DNA of 64,000 nt from Bog-159 sp963818855 (GCA_963818855.1 CAWFUH010000017.1:124001-188000); one strand, 5' to 3'; shown: positions 29,941 to 39,732, numbered from the stretch's first letter. The notes: generated by a model from the sequence alone, not told the origin. Made by a program: numbers and translations.

Positions 29941-30633
29941 TCATAGCTGAAGTCCGAAGCGGGCCAGCATTTCGCGTCGGCCAAAGCTCGTAAGGGAAAG
30001 AGCCCGGCCGTCCAAATCCTGCGTCACCCATTTCCGCTTGAGTGCGACTTGCAAAAGCGCGGCGCCCAACGCCCCGCCGATGTGCGAGCGCCGCTCGCTC
30101 CAATCGAGACACCCGAATGCAAACCGCCGCCGCAATGCCCGGGCACTCTCGACATCGATTCCCAGGGCCTGTAGCGCCTGGATTCCTTTGGGCGTGAGTT
30201 CGTATGCCGGGTCTCCACCAGAGAGCCATCCCAGCGCTTCGAACCGGTCACGAAGCGATACGCCCAGCGTGCCGGCGATGTGATCGTAGCATGTGCGCGC
30301 GACGCGCAGACGGTTCGGCGTGTGCGGGGCAAACGGGACACGCGGGCCGCCCGCCAGAACACTCAAGCCCTCGAGCACGGCCGCCACGTCGGATCCCCCG
30401 AGCGTGTAATAGCGATGCTTGCCTTGCACCCGCATGTGCACCAAGCGCGCGGACCGCAACCGGTGGAGATGGATGCTGGCGGTCGAAGGGCTTACTTCCG
30501 CGACCACGGCGAGCTCCGTGCTGGTGCGCGCACGATTGTCCAGAAGGCAGTACAGCATGCGCGCCCGCGCGGGTTCTCCGATGGCGGCCGCGATTCCGGA
30601 AGCCTTGTCATCCGTCTCCTGCTCTGCATCCAT
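29941..30633 (-). CDS. ArsR-type winged-helix transcriptional regulator
   Basis: 230 residues. The winged helix-turn-helix occupies residues about 12-90: AAAIGEPARARMLYCLLDNR, ARTSTELAVVAEVSPSTASI, HLHRLRSARLVHMRVQGKHR, YYTLGGSDV. No cysteine cluster sits in the recognition helix, so it is unlikely to be a metal sensor of the classic kind. The long C-terminal half resembles the effector part of ArsR proteins that control small-molecule detoxification genes. It is divergent from the NIPSNAP/PEP-mutase-like pair, which is its likely target. The intergenic stretch at 30634-30694 contains repeated GTTTAA units. Confidence 0.85.
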   Translation of the reverse strand: MDAEQETDDKASGIAAAIGEPARARMLYCLLDNRARTSTELAVVAEVSPSTASIHLHRLRSARLVHMRVQGKHRYYTLGGSDVAAVLEGLSVLAGGPRVPFAPHTPNRLRVARTCYDHIAGTLGVSLRDRFEALGWLSGGDPAYELTPKGIQALQALGIDVESARALRRRFAFGCLDWSERRSHIGGALGAALLQVALKRKWVTQDLDGRALSLTSFGRREMLARFGLQL

Positions 30634-30694
30634 AGTTTAAGTTTAATCGAAGTGTGGATGCATGGCAAGGCGGTATATCTTAAGGAGAACCATC

Positions 30695-31031
30695 ATGACG
30701 ATTACATGCCTGATCCGCTACCAGATCGATCCATTCCAGCGCGACGGTTTCCGGAAATATGCCGAAAACTGGGGCCGTATCATTCCTCGCTGCGGCGGAC
30801 ACCTGGTCGGATATTTCCTTCCTGACGAAGGCACGAACGACGTTGCCTGGGGTTTTGATTGCCTTTGATAGCCTGGCATCCTATGAACGCTACAGGCAGC
30901 GTCTGAAGTCCGATCCCGAGGCGCGCGATAATTTCGCCATGGCGCAAAGCAAGCGTCTGATCCTGCGCGAAGAAAGAAACTTCGTTGAGGTGGTCGATGG
31001 AACGTTCGAGCTTCCGGCGAAGCTCGGCTGA
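30695..31031 (+). pseudogene. NIPSNAP family protein with a one-base frameshift
   Basis: AAGGAG precedes ATG 30695. Frame one reads MTITCLIRYQIDPFQRDGFR, then KYAENWGRIIPRCGGHLVGY and NDVAWG. Frame three continues LIAFDSLASYERYRQRLKSD, PEARDNFAMAQ and ILREERNFVEVVDGTFELP. Together they make a complete NIPSNAP domain of about 112 residues. One surplus T in the TTTT run near 30852 causes the shift. The rest of the gene is intact, so either a very recent mutation or a base-call error is likely. It is followed 8 bases later by the PEP-mutase-like gene. Confidence 0.75.
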
Positions 31032-31039
31032 GGAGAGGC

Positions 31040-31861
31040 ATGCGGAAACAGGCGGAAAAAGCACGCGTATTTCGATCGCTCCACGAGCGCGCGGGGGCAT
31101 TCATCATTCCCAATCCTTGGGATACCGGCACGGCGCGGATTCTGGCGCATTTCGGATTTGAGGCGCTGGCGACCACCAGTATGGGCTACGCTTTCTCTGC
31201 CGGGCGGCTGGATAATACCGTCGGCCGCGAGTTGATGATGGCGCACGTGGCCGGAATCGCGTCCGCCACCGACCTGCCTGTCAGTGCCGATCTGGAGAAC
31301 GGCTACGGAGACTCACCTGAAACTGTCGCGGAGACGATTCGGCTGGGCGCGGCCGCCGGAGTTGTGGGGGGATCTATCGAGGATGCCAGCGGGCGGGCGG
31401 ACCACCCGATCTACGCGAGGGAACATGCGGCCGACAGAATCCGGGCGGCGGCCGAGGCAGCGCGCGCTCTGAGCTTCCCGTTCACCCTGACCGGACGGGC
31501 GGAGAACTACCTGCACGGCAGGCCCGACCTTAAGGACACCATCGCGCGGCTGCAGGCCTACCAGGAAGCGGGCGCCGATGTTCTCTATGCGCCGGGCCTC
31601 GCCTCAAAGGAGGAGATTGCCTCTGTGGTCAGCTCCGTGGACCGCCCGGTGAACGTGCTGATGGGGCTGCAGGGCGTTACCCTGAGCCTGGCTGAACTCG
31701 CGGCCATGGGCGTCCGGCGAGTAAGTGTCGGCAGCGCGCTTAGTCGAACTGCACTGGCCGCGATTCTGCGTGCCGCCCGCGAGATGCGGGAGCATGGCAC
31801 GTTTGCTTTCGCGAAGGAGGCTGCCAGTCCGCGGGAGATCGGCGCGATCTTCAACTCATGA
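31040..31861 (+). CDS. isocitrate lyase / PEP mutase family protein
   Basis: 273 residues forming a single alpha/beta barrel: GAFIIPNPWDTGTARILAHF, FEALATTSMGYAFSAG, LPVSADLENGYGDSPETVAE, VGGSIEDASG, FTLTGRAENYLHGR, EAGADVLYAPGL and VNVLMGLQGVTLSLAELAAM. The metal-binding acidic residues (DLENGYG, EDAS) are present. The family includes oxaloacetate hydrolases, carboxyphosphonoenolpyruvate mutases and 2-methylisocitrate lyases. The KKCGH catalytic motif of true isocitrate lyase is absent, so a C-C or C-P lyase on a small keto-acid is inferred. It is co-oriented with the NIPSNAP gene and probably controlled by the divergent ArsR protein. Confidence 0.85.
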   Translation: MRKQAEKARVFRSLHERAGAFIIPNPWDTGTARILAHFGFEALATTSMGYAFSAGRLDNTVGRELMMAHVAGIASATDLPVSADLENGYGDSPETVAETIRLGAAAGVVGGSIEDASGRADHPIYAREHAADRIRAAAEAARALSFPFTLTGRAENYLHGRPDLKDTIARLQAYQEAGADVLYAPGLASKEEIASVVSSVDRPVNVLMGLQGVTLSLAELAAMGVRRVSVGSALSRTALAAILRAAREMREHGTFAFAKEAASPREIGAIFNS

Positions 31862-31894
31862 AGCGGACTGCAAACGGTCACAGGCGCTCGAGAG

Positions 31895-32239
31895 TCAGCC
31901 GGTCGGTGCGCGGCCGGCAAAGTACTTCTGTAACGCCTCTGCAAAGACGCTCGCATCGCGCGCCACTGCGGCAAAGAGGGTCATGGAAGACCTGAATTTC
32001 AGGGTATCCACGGAGCCGAAGATTTGTTCGATCGAAGGGCCTTCCACGCTGTTCACCAAGCGGGTACACTGGACCAATCTAGGTCCCAGAACCGGATGCG
32101 CCAGATAGGCTTCGGCTTCGGCGCGGGAAGAGATACCGTATTTATCTGCCATCCAGCTACTGCCGAGTCCTTTGAGCTGGGGGAATATGAACCACATCCA
32201 ATGACCCTGTTTCGAACCTTGGCGCAGTTCCGAGAGCAC
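31895..32239 (-). CDS. DUF1810 family protein, start codon uncertain
   Basis: The GTG at 32239 gives 114 residues: LSELRQGSKQGHWMWFIFPQ, LKGLGSSWMADKYGISS, AEAYLAHPVLGPRL. This is DUF1810 (YcfL-like; PARG/YbiA-type fold members handle ribosyl compounds). The family normally begins some 20 residues earlier. Those residues, DPFALDRFLIAQNPVFDAV, are readable upstream to about 32300, but no ATG, GTG or TTG precedes them before the RDD gene stop. Either an unusual start is used or the start codon has mutated. Confidence 0.7.
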   Translation of the reverse strand: MLSELRQGSKQGHWMWFIFPQLKGLGSSWMADKYGISSRAEAEAYLAHPVLGPRLVQCTRLVNSVEGPSIEQIFGSVDTLKFRSSMTLFAAVARDASVFAEALQKYFAGRAPTG

Positions 32240-32313
32240 TGCATCGAAGACCGGATTTTGGGCGATCAGGAAACGGTCCAGAGCGAAGGGATCCGATCTA
32301 TCAGATGTGTCGT

Positions 32314-32892
32314 TTATATGGCACCGCCGGCCGTGAGATGATCTTGACCACTGTCGGCGAACCGCTGCTGGAACGCTTTCTCCTTGACCACAATCGTTTC
32401 GGCCAGCCGGTCTTGCGCCGTCCGCCGGTAGGGATGTAAGAAGAACTGCACGAATCCGAAGCCAAACTCCAGCGCCGCCGCGCCGTAGCCCAGTGCGCGT
32501 TCAACGGAATGCCCGAGCGACATGCGCTCGTGAACAAGCGATACGACGCGCACGCCGAACAGGCGCTTTCCCGGCGTGCGCCCGTTCCAAAAGAAAGTGA
32601 AAAGCCCGAAATACAGCACCGGGACCACGATGTCGAGCACGATCTTACCCCACTCATCCTTGGCGGTAATGTTATAACTGCGGTGCTGGTGGATGTCGGC
32701 TCCAGTCTCAATAGCCCATTTAGTGATCCCCCAAACAAAAACGACGATCACCAGGGCGAAAACGGCAAGAAACACGTCCACGGCGAATGCCGCGGCTCGC
32801 TGCCAGAAGTCCGCCAGGGCTAGGCCGTCGAGTTGCTGCAGGCGGCGCGTTTCCGCAGCGCGATATTGACGCATGGGTACATTATGCCGCAT
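32314..32892 (-). CDS. RDD family membrane protein
   Basis: 192 residues (an ATG at 32874 is an alternative start). RDD signatures: LADFWQRAAAFAVDVFLAVF in the first helix, a second hydrophobic pair around VLDIVVPVLYFGLFTFFWNG, then RTPGKRLFGVRVVSLV and RTAQDRLAETIVVKEKAF. RDD proteins are small inner-membrane proteins, some proposed to exchange Na+ and H+. No partner is fused. Downstream it overlaps the coding potential of the DUF1810 gene. Confidence 0.82.
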   Translation of the reverse strand: MRHNVPMRQYRAAETRRLQQLDGLALADFWQRAAAFAVDVFLAVFALVIVVFVWGITKWAIETGADIHQHRSYNITAKDEWGKIVLDIVVPVLYFGLFTFFWNGRTPGKRLFGVRVVSLVHERMSLGHSVERALGYGAAALEFGFGFVQFFLHPYRRTAQDRLAETIVVKEKAFQQRFADSGQDHLTAGGAI

Positions 32893-32952
32893 CGGATGAA
32901 TGGAAACGGCGTCCCACCCATCAGGCGGGTATTTGCCTGTGATGCGCTGCGG

Positions 32953-33144
32953 TTACGCGACGCCCTCGATGGGGCCGTGCCATCGTATGAGGAAAAAGTG
33001 GTGACCACAAAGAGAGCACCGATAGGGCTGAAGGAGCCCGTGAAAAGCTCTCTCCATGGCGTTTCGGGTACCCACACTGCGAAACTCGATGGATTTACAA
33101 TGTGGACAGCACTTCGAGAATAGCCCTAGAGTCGCACGCTTCAT
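32953..33144 (-). CDS. small zinc-ribbon protein
   Basis: 63 residues from ATG 33144 (a start at 33189 is possible). Two CxxC pairs, CCPHCKS near the N-terminus and YRCSLCGHHFF near the C-terminus, are separated by about 33 residues. This is a zinc ribbon. Similar short proteins in Acidobacteria lack known function. It is on the same strand as groEL and the RDD gene. Confidence 0.55.
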   Translation of the reverse strand: MKRATLGLFSKCCPHCKSIEFRSVGTRNAMERAFHGLLQPYRCSLCGHHFFLIRWHGPIEGVA

Positions 33145-33148
33145 AGCC

Positions 33149-33376
33149 CTAATCGTCACCTTTCGCCTTATCGTCCGTAGCGTGCCCATCGCGATTTCCG
33201 ATAGTCGGCGCCGCGTAGAGTGCTTGGCCGCCGAGGCGCCAGCCGCCGGCAGGACGGCTCGCCTCCCGAGCCGTCCGCAATTGTTCCGGTGTTCTGAGAT
33301 CGGGCTCCGAGAGTCTCACCCGTTCTTTAGCGCGCGAAACCTGGCGCTTGTGCCGCTTGAGCAATCGCTTGTTCAT
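33149..33376 (-). CDS. small basic hypothetical protein downstream of groEL
   Basis: 75 residues beginning MNKRLLKRHKRQVSRAKERV and continuing RLSEPDLRTPEQLRTAREAS. The start lies 7 bases after the groEL stop. The N-terminus is strongly basic, the middle acidic, and no domain is recognised. The tight spacing suggests co-translation with groEL. Moderate support only. Confidence 0.45.
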   Translation of the reverse strand: MNKRLLKRHKRQVSRAKERVRLSEPDLRTPEQLRTAREASRPAGGWRLGGQALYAAPTIGNRDGHATDDKAKGDD

Positions 33377-33383
33377 TTGTCGC

Positions 33384-34970
<1,587 letters not shown>

Positions 34971-34997
34971 TTTGTGGTTTCCTTAATCGATTCTGAG

Positions 34998-35315
34998 TTA
35001 GCTGGCTTTCCGGAGCGCCTGGGGGGCCGCGTCCAGAACTCCGAGGACATCGTCTTCACGCATGATGATGTACTCAGTGCCATCCAGCGTGATCTCGTTG
35101 CCGGAATACTTGCCGAACAGGATGCGGTCGCCGGCTTTGAGGTCGAGAGCAACCAATTTGCCGTCATCGAGCCGCTTGCCTTTCCCGATGGCCATCACTT
35201 CACCCTCCTGCGGCTTTTCCTTGGCCGAATCCGGGATGATGATGCCTCTGTGCGTGGTTTCCTGTTCCTCGATCCGCTTCACCACGATGCGGTCGTATAG
35301 GGGTCGAATGTTCAT
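34998..35315 (-). CDS. groES: co-chaperonin GroES
   Basis: 105 residues with GGAGG 6 bases before the ATG. Signatures: IRPLYDRIVVKRIEEQETTH (with RGIIIPDSAKEKPQEGEVMA after it), LKAGDRILFGKYSGNEITLD and YIIMREDDVLGVL. It has the mobile loop for GroEL binding. The C-terminus (DAAPQALRKAS) is about eight residues longer than in E. coli. It forms an operon with groEL. Confidence 0.95.
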   Translation of the reverse strand: MNIRPLYDRIVVKRIEEQETTHRGIIIPDSAKEKPQEGEVMAIGKGKRLDDGKLVALDLKAGDRILFGKYSGNEITLDGTEYIIMREDDVLGVLDAAPQALRKAS

Positions 35316-35329
35316 TGTTAGCCTCCAAA

Positions 35330-35731
35330 TTAGATTGCGTCTGCGAAGATCTGTCCGGCAAACGTCAGGCCCTTCTGCAGGTGGCGCGCGTGCGCGGAGA
35401 CACTCACATAGGGCACCTTGAGGAATGATTTGACGCTCACCTGGGTGATCTCGATAGCGTTGCAGTTGTGGGATCTCACATTCCTGATGAGCCGCCGCAA
35501 TGCTGCGCGTAATGTTTTCTGGCGATCAAAGCCGAATACCGTGGCCTGGATCGCTCCGGCCATGAAGAAGAAGGTCCATCCGGCTTCGTGAACTTCCTTT
35601 TCGAATGCGGGCCGAGTGCCATTGAGCGGCGCCCATCCACTCGAATCAGGCTCGCTCTGGAGCTGCATGGAGTTTGGCAGATGGGTGCGTTTCTCAATCA
35701 AGATGCTCCCCGCGGTGATCGTGTCCGTCAT
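35330..35731 (-). CDS. hypothetical protein upstream of groES
   Basis: 133 residues from ATG 35731 (MTDTITAGSILIEKRTHLPN). Its start overlaps the stop of the small gene at 35728 (ATGA), so the two are coupled. A central hydrophobic part (AGWTFFFMAGAIQATVFGFD) is followed by LRRLIRNVRSHNCNAIEITQ and FLKVPYVSVSAHARHLQKGL. I know related sequences only as uncharacterised acidobacterial proteins. Only 14 bases separate it from groES, so it belongs to the chaperonin operon. Confidence 0.65.
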   Translation of the reverse strand: MTDTITAGSILIEKRTHLPNSMQLQSEPDSSGWAPLNGTRPAFEKEVHEAGWTFFFMAGAIQATVFGFDRQKTLRAALRRLIRNVRSHNCNAIEITQVSVKSFLKVPYVSVSAHARHLQKGLTFAGQIFADAI

Positions 35732-35940
35732 ACGGTGCCCCGCGGGGACGCGGTTGTGGAATGGGCCAGCCAAGCCACCGGGTGGCTGCGGATGGTGCCA
35801 TCGCGCTGAGTGATGTCCGCCCAGGCAGTGTCTTCTCGCAGCCGTAGAAACACGCCAGAGGTACCCTGGTATGTGCCCTCGGCCAACACGACCTCGTCGC
35901 CTTCGTGGAATGGCGGACCAGTGGTGCTCGTGTTCATCAT
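35728..35940 (-). CDS. small KOW/SH3-like protein, first gene of the groESL operon
   Basis: 70 residues: FHEGDEVVLAEGTYQGTSGV, FLRLREDTAWADITQRDGTI, RSHPVAWLAHS. The spacing of EGD..VLAEGTYQG..G resembles a KOW/SH3-like barrel, as found in proteins touching RNA or ribosomes. Its stop overlaps the next start. Function unknown; the link to the chaperonin genes is by position. Confidence 0.6.
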   Translation of the reverse strand: MMNTSTTGPPFHEGDEVVLAEGTYQGTSGVFLRLREDTAWADITQRDGTIRSHPVAWLAHSTTASPRGTV

Positions 35941-35982
35941 AATTTGCTAACGCTCCTTCGTTCGTTTTATCTCGCGGGCGCG

Positions 35983-36675
35983 CTAAGGTCGAAACTTTGG
36001 CTTGTTCGCCAGGCGGTCCTGCTCAAGCGCGGTTTTCTCCGCCTCGCCCGCCTTGGCTAGCCGCTCAGCCTCTCTTTGCGGCGCTTCCTTTTCGTCGAGC
36101 CGGGCCGCTTCAGCGGTGGCGACCCGGAACGGCGTCTCCAGCCTCTTCAGGACACCCACCAACCTGAAGCTAGGGCCGTACGAGCCGCGGATGAGGTCGA
36201 AGCGGTGATCCGCATCCTGCCACTCCGCCAGAACTTCCTGTTGATCGCCGTACAGCGCGGGCGCGAGGGTGGCCGCACTGGTAGGTTTCGACGCGATTCC
36301 GTAATTCGCCGAGATCGCTTCGATCATGTCGCCGGCAGTCAGACCTGTGATCTGGAAGGAGTCATAGTCGATCGCGACGCGGAACAGTTCGCCATTGTAA
36401 AAAGTGAAGTTCACTTGTTTTACCGCTTCGTTCTGGTCTGAAGTGAACTCGCGGGGGCGCCACGCAAGCTCCTGGACGAGCGCCGGGCGAGAGTGGATCA
36501 GGGTAGCTTGCGATGGTTCAACCCCTGCGAGTCTGGCCACGGCCGGCAGGTCTGTTCCCAGTTGGAAGTTCCGGTACCTGGAGAGATCTTGCGCAAATAG
36601 GCTGCCGGCCGGTATCGCCGCGCATACCAGGCAGGATGCGACAGCCAGGCGCATGGTCGCTCTGAAATCGGTCAT
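35983..36675 (-). CDS. exported hypothetical protein
   Basis: 230 residues with a signal peptide (LAVASCLVCAAIPAGSLFAQ, cleavage near residue 29). The mature protein begins DLSRYRNFQLGTDLPAVARL, a pattern I associate with uncharacterised periplasmic proteins with a short alpha/beta fold. It ends in a charged helix rich in Glu, Lys and Ala (about 190-230). It follows the OmpA gene by 15 bases and so is probably the last gene of the SYLF-OmpA operon. Confidence 0.65.
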   Translation of the reverse strand: MTDFRATMRLAVASCLVCAAIPAGSLFAQDLSRYRNFQLGTDLPAVARLAGVEPSQATLIHSRPALVQELAWRPREFTSDQNEAVKQVNFTFYNGELFRVAIDYDSFQITGLTAGDMIEAISANYGIASKPTSAATLAPALYGDQQEVLAEWQDADHRFDLIRGSYGPSFRLVGVLKRLETPFRVATAEAARLDEKEAPQREAERLAKAGEAEKTALEQDRLANKPKFRP

Positions 36676-36690
36676 TGCGCTTCTCCGGTG

Positions 36691-38358
36691 TTACCGGGCC
36701 GCGATGGGCGTGCCGATCTCGGTGCCGATTACCTCACCGGAGATCACCAGTTCCACCCGCCGATTTCGCTGCCGGCCATCCGCAGTGTCATTCGAAGCCA
36801 CCGGCTGCGTTTTTCCGAATCCCTTCGACGTGACCGACGCGGTCGCCATTCCCTGTGCGGTCAGATAGTCGCGCACCGACTCGCCGCGTTGTTCGGAAAG
36901 CTGCTGATTGTAGTCGTCTCCGCCGACGTTGTCGGTGTGGCCTTCCACATCCAGCCTGAGACCCGGATGCCCGGAAACGATGCCGGCCACCTTGGCTAAC
37001 TTTTCTCGAGCCAGAGGCCGCAGCGAATACTTGCCGGTATCGAACAAAACATCCGACATATTGACGATCAGACCACGCGCGGTGTCCTGGGTCTGCAGTA
37101 TCGCGTTGAACTGGCTCAGGAGTTGAGCTCGCAATTCAACCTTTTCCGCCTGCAATTGCGCCGTCTGCCGGGCCGCGTTGTCGAGAGATGCCTGGCTGGC
37201 GGCTGCTTGCGTCTGATTTTCGGTCTTCAACCGGTCTATCTCGGACGCGGCCGCAGCCGCGTTGGCCTGGCTCTCCAGCTTTAAGTGGTCCGCATCGGCC
37301 GCGGCGGCAGCTAAGCGCGCCTGATTTTCGCCTTCTACGCGATCCGCCTCAGCCTTGGTGGACACCGCCTGTGCATTCTTTTCCCGCGTCAGCCGCTCGG
37401 TCTCCGCCTGCGCCGCTATGCGCGCCGCTTCGGCTTCGCGCGTGACGCGATCCGTCTCGGATTGCGCGGCGGCCCGTCCGCTCTCGGCGCGTGCTGCGCG
37501 ATCCACCGACTCCTGCCGCTCCGCGGTGAGGGCGTCTGCCTCCTGGCGTTTGACGGCGATGGCGCGCGCGTCTTCCGCGGTTTGCACGGCCTCGCGTGCC
37601 GTCATAATAACCACCTTCTTACCGGCATTGCGTTCCTGGTAGGCTTCGGCCTGCGCCAGGCTGTTTCCGGCCTTCAGGAAGGTCTCGGCCGCAAAGCGGT
37701 CGGCCCCGACTGCGCGCGCGATCTGCACGGCGTTGCGGGCTTCGTAGAGTTCCAGCGGCTGTTTTCGATCGAACTGCAACGCCAACGGGTTCGACAGACG
37801 CTGATACTGGCCGCGCTGCAAGAGTTCGTACTTGGCGTCGATCTCTTCGATCTTACCCCTGGTGTCCGGGCGCACCACGTTTTCCATCACAATCAAGTCA
37901 CTGGGCTGGGTAACCGCGTAGTAAGGCTCGGCGGTGACCACTAACCCGAACACCTGCAGTTCGGTGGTTACTTTCAGCTTGCCCTTATTCCCATCCAGCA
38001 GGATCTCACCCAGGTTGGCGGTGCGGCCTTCCGGAGTGACAGCCCACAATACGTACGTGAGATATTCGGGTCCGTTGCTGGTGGCCGGCTGCAGATCCGC
38101 GAACTCGGCTTCGATCCCGATGTAGCCGTTCTTGCCCTCGACCTTGGCTTGGCCACGAGCGCTGGGGAGCAGTTCGGTGCCCCGGAAGTCGATCTGAGTG
38201 GCGCCGCCGCGGTGCTGGTAGTTGATGGCCTTCACGGTCCGCGGTGTTAGGGAGAGGCGGTAAATGGGTGTCTCCTGAGCCGATAGATGGGCCGATAGAA
38301 GTCCACATAGTATTCCGGATGTGGTGAGTAAACCACCGATAAGTTTCATTTTGGTCAT
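36691..38358 (-). CDS. OmpA-family outer-membrane protein with long coiled coil
   Basis: 555 residues. Signal peptide (MKLIGGLLTTSGILCGLLSA), a beta-rich N-terminal domain (about 30-180), and a long alanine/glutamate/arginine-rich coiled coil (about 240-420; repeats such as AARIAAQAETERLTREKNAQ). A C-terminal OmpA peptidoglycan-binding domain follows: DVLFDTGKYSLRPLAREKLA, LRLDVEGHTDNVGGDDYNQQ, LSEQRGESVRDYLTAQG, ASNDTADGRQRNRRVEL. It would tether the outer membrane or a periplasmic complex to peptidoglycan. It lies 22 bases after the SYLF gene. Confidence 0.88.
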   Translation of the reverse strand: MTKMKLIGGLLTTSGILCGLLSAHLSAQETPIYRLSLTPRTVKAINYQHRGGATQIDFRGTELLPSARGQAKVEGKNGYIGIEAEFADLQPATSNGPEYLTYVLWAVTPEGRTANLGEILLDGNKGKLKVTTELQVFGLVVTAEPYYAVTQPSDLIVMENVVRPDTRGKIEEIDAKYELLQRGQYQRLSNPLALQFDRKQPLELYEARNAVQIARAVGADRFAAETFLKAGNSLAQAEAYQERNAGKKVVIMTAREAVQTAEDARAIAVKRQEADALTAERQESVDRAARAESGRAAAQSETDRVTREAEAARIAAQAETERLTREKNAQAVSTKAEADRVEGENQARLAAAAADADHLKLESQANAAAAASEIDRLKTENQTQAAASQASLDNAARQTAQLQAEKVELRAQLLSQFNAILQTQDTARGLIVNMSDVLFDTGKYSLRPLAREKLAKVAGIVSGHPGLRLDVEGHTDNVGGDDYNQQLSEQRGESVRDYLTAQGMATASVTSKGFGKTQPVASNDTADGRQRNRRVELVISGEVIGTEIGTPIAAR

Positions 38359-38380
38359 ACGATATTCCTTTCTTGCCCGA

Positions 38381-39073
38381 CTATTGGCTGTCGCCGGTGG
38401 ACGTGCTGGCGCGCTCGTGCGCGGGGTGCTCGTTCAGTTCCGCAATCAGTTTCTCAGCCGCCCTGGGCGTGGGCACGGGAGTAGTTAGAATCTCACGGTT
38501 CGGTAATTTCGTGCCGTAGAGCTCGGCATTATCGTCCAGATCCTGGCGCAGGGTGGCGCCTTCCAGTGCCACTCCCGCAAAGAGACCCTGCGAACGCGAC
38601 CACGAGAGGATCTCCGCATGCATCTGCAGGTCGGTCTGAGCTGTGGCCGTGCGTCCCACCGGCCCCGCGGCGACGGATGCCTCGCCTCCCAGGGTAAACT
38701 TATCGGAGAGCAGTTTGTCTTCGCCTCCCTGATTCATCACGAGCATGAGTAAGTCAGTCTCAGAGCCGCCAATCTGAAAGCCAAAGCTGCCGCCCTCGAT
38801 ACGGACCGCGCCCGGCGCGGACCAACCGCCTTTGTGCCGGCACGACACGTAACCTTTTCCATACTTAGCGCCGATCACGAAGGCCGCGGTCTTCAGCCCG
38901 GGGACAATCACGATGCAATGAGCGTCCGCCAGCAGGTCTTGCGGGATGCCCTTATCCGGTGTCGCCATAATCTCGGAGAACACCACGGCGGCCTCATCCA
39001 GCCGCTTTATAGATCCGTTATCATGGGCCAGCAGAGGCGCAACCGCCAGAGTAGCCGCTATTATCATGCGCAT
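38381..39073 (-). CDS. SYLF (Ysc84-like) lipid-binding domain protein
   Basis: 230 residues from ATG 39073 (MRMIIAATLAVAPLLAHD, a signal peptide). The SYLF domain shows PDKGIPQDLLADAHCIVIVP, GLKTAAFVIGAKYGKGYVSC, WSAPGAVRIEGGSFGFQIGG, ETDLLMLVMNQGG and the closing SRSQGLFAGVALEGATLRQD. Eukaryotic members bind phosphoinositides and actin; bacterial ones are periplasmic and uncharacterised. First gene of the SYLF-OmpA-exported protein operon. A good sigma-54 promoter candidate lies at 39139-39154. Confidence 0.88.
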   Translation of the reverse strand: MRMIIAATLAVAPLLAHDNGSIKRLDEAAVVFSEIMATPDKGIPQDLLADAHCIVIVPGLKTAAFVIGAKYGKGYVSCRHKGGWSAPGAVRIEGGSFGFQIGGSETDLLMLVMNQGGEDKLLSDKFTLGGEASVAAGPVGRTATAQTDLQMHAEILSWSRSQGLFAGVALEGATLRQDLDDNAELYGTKLPNREILTTPVPTPRAAEKLIAELNEHPAHERASTSTGDSQ

Positions 39074-39138
39074 TTTTTTGAACCTTTTCGGTCGGCCAGT
39101 TGAACCCCTCAAGGCTTTGGGCGACACCTCTATCCCGG

Positions 39139-39154
39139 TGCACGGGGGACGCCA
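39139..39154 (-). promoter_or_regulatory. candidate sigma-54 -24/-12 promoter for the SYLF-OmpA operon
   Basis: On the minus strand the sequence is TGGCGTCCCCCGTGCA, matching TGGC at -24 and TGCA at -12 with the required GG-N10-GC spacing. The expected start is about 55 bases before the SYLF ATG. A TGACC-N6-GGTCA dyad lies 77 bases further upstream. Confidence 0.5.
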
Positions 39155-39230
39155 CCATCATCTTTTGTTGAGCCGAATCGGCTGGGATGGGTGGGGAGAC
39201 GGGCCGGGTACCAAAGACTCGGTCCAAAAA

Positions 39231-39246
39231 TGACCGCCAGAGGTCA
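39231..39246. promoter_or_regulatory. TGACC-N6-GGTCA dyad, candidate activator site
   Basis: TGACC-GCCAGA-GGTCA, in the divergent region between the SYLF operon and the exported protein at 39362. Same motif as at 41988, 42460, 43710 and 43728. Confidence 0.55.
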
Positions 39247-39273
39247 ACTGACGTGGCGCGGTCGCACCCGATC

Positions 39274-39289
39274 AGGCAGGTTGATTGCT
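39274..39289 (+). promoter_or_regulatory. candidate sigma-54 promoter for the gene at 39362
   Basis: AGGCAGGTTGATTGCT fits TGGCACG-N4-TTGCW at 14 positions or fewer, with the GG and TTGC cores intact and correct spacing. It lies 28 bases downstream of the dyad at 39231. Confidence 0.45.
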
Positions 39290-39361
39290 GCGCATATCGG
39301 AGATCTACTAAATGGAACGGCCTGCAGCATGCATTCTCAAAATAACGAGGCTAAAAACAAC

Positions 39362-39661
39362 ATGCAGCGTTTACGAATTCTAGGCGGGCTCGTGCTAGGC
39401 TTGGCAATGCTCGCTCCTGTAGTAGCGAGAGCTGACGACCGCCCTTACAACAAAAAGTACTATGACAACCGGCGATACTACGACCGCGAGGGAAAAGACT
39501 ATCACGTGTGGAACGCGGGCGAAGATCGCGCTTACCGCTCTTACCTGACCGACCAACACATGCCATACCGCGAATGGCGGACCGTTAAAGGCGCGGATCA
39601 GACAGCGTACTTCCGGTGGCGGCACACGCATCCGGATTCCGCGATCGTCGTTGTGAAGTAG
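39362..39661 (+). CDS. small exported hypothetical protein
   Basis: 99 residues from ATG 39362 (MQRLRILGGLVLGLAMLAPV, signal peptide cleaved near ARA-DD). An ATG at 39329 is possible. The mature part is tyrosine- and arginine-rich (YYDNRRYYDREGKDYHVWNA, DRAYRSYLTDQHMPYREWRT, YFRWRHTHPDSA). This pattern recurs in small secreted proteins of Acidobacteria without known function. It is divergent from the SYLF operon and shares the dyad at 39231. Confidence 0.7.
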   Translation: MQRLRILGGLVLGLAMLAPVVARADDRPYNKKYYDNRRYYDREGKDYHVWNAGEDRAYRSYLTDQHMPYREWRTVKGADQTAYFRWRHTHPDSAIVVVK

Positions 39662-39732
39662 GGCCACGCGGTCGAGCGGCGCTGAGGCCCCGCGCCGGCT
39701 AAAGCCCGCCCTCCAAATACTCCGGCGCGTGT

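Noticed and set aside
35316..35500. CIRCE element upstream of groES
   Set aside because: Looked for TTAGCACTC-N9-GAGTGCTAA on both strands and found no match; the region is coding sequence of the preceding gene.
36830..36855. TGACCGACGCGGTCG as a further TGACC-N6-GGTCA dyad
   Set aside because: The spacer is five bases and the sequence lies inside the OmpA coding region.
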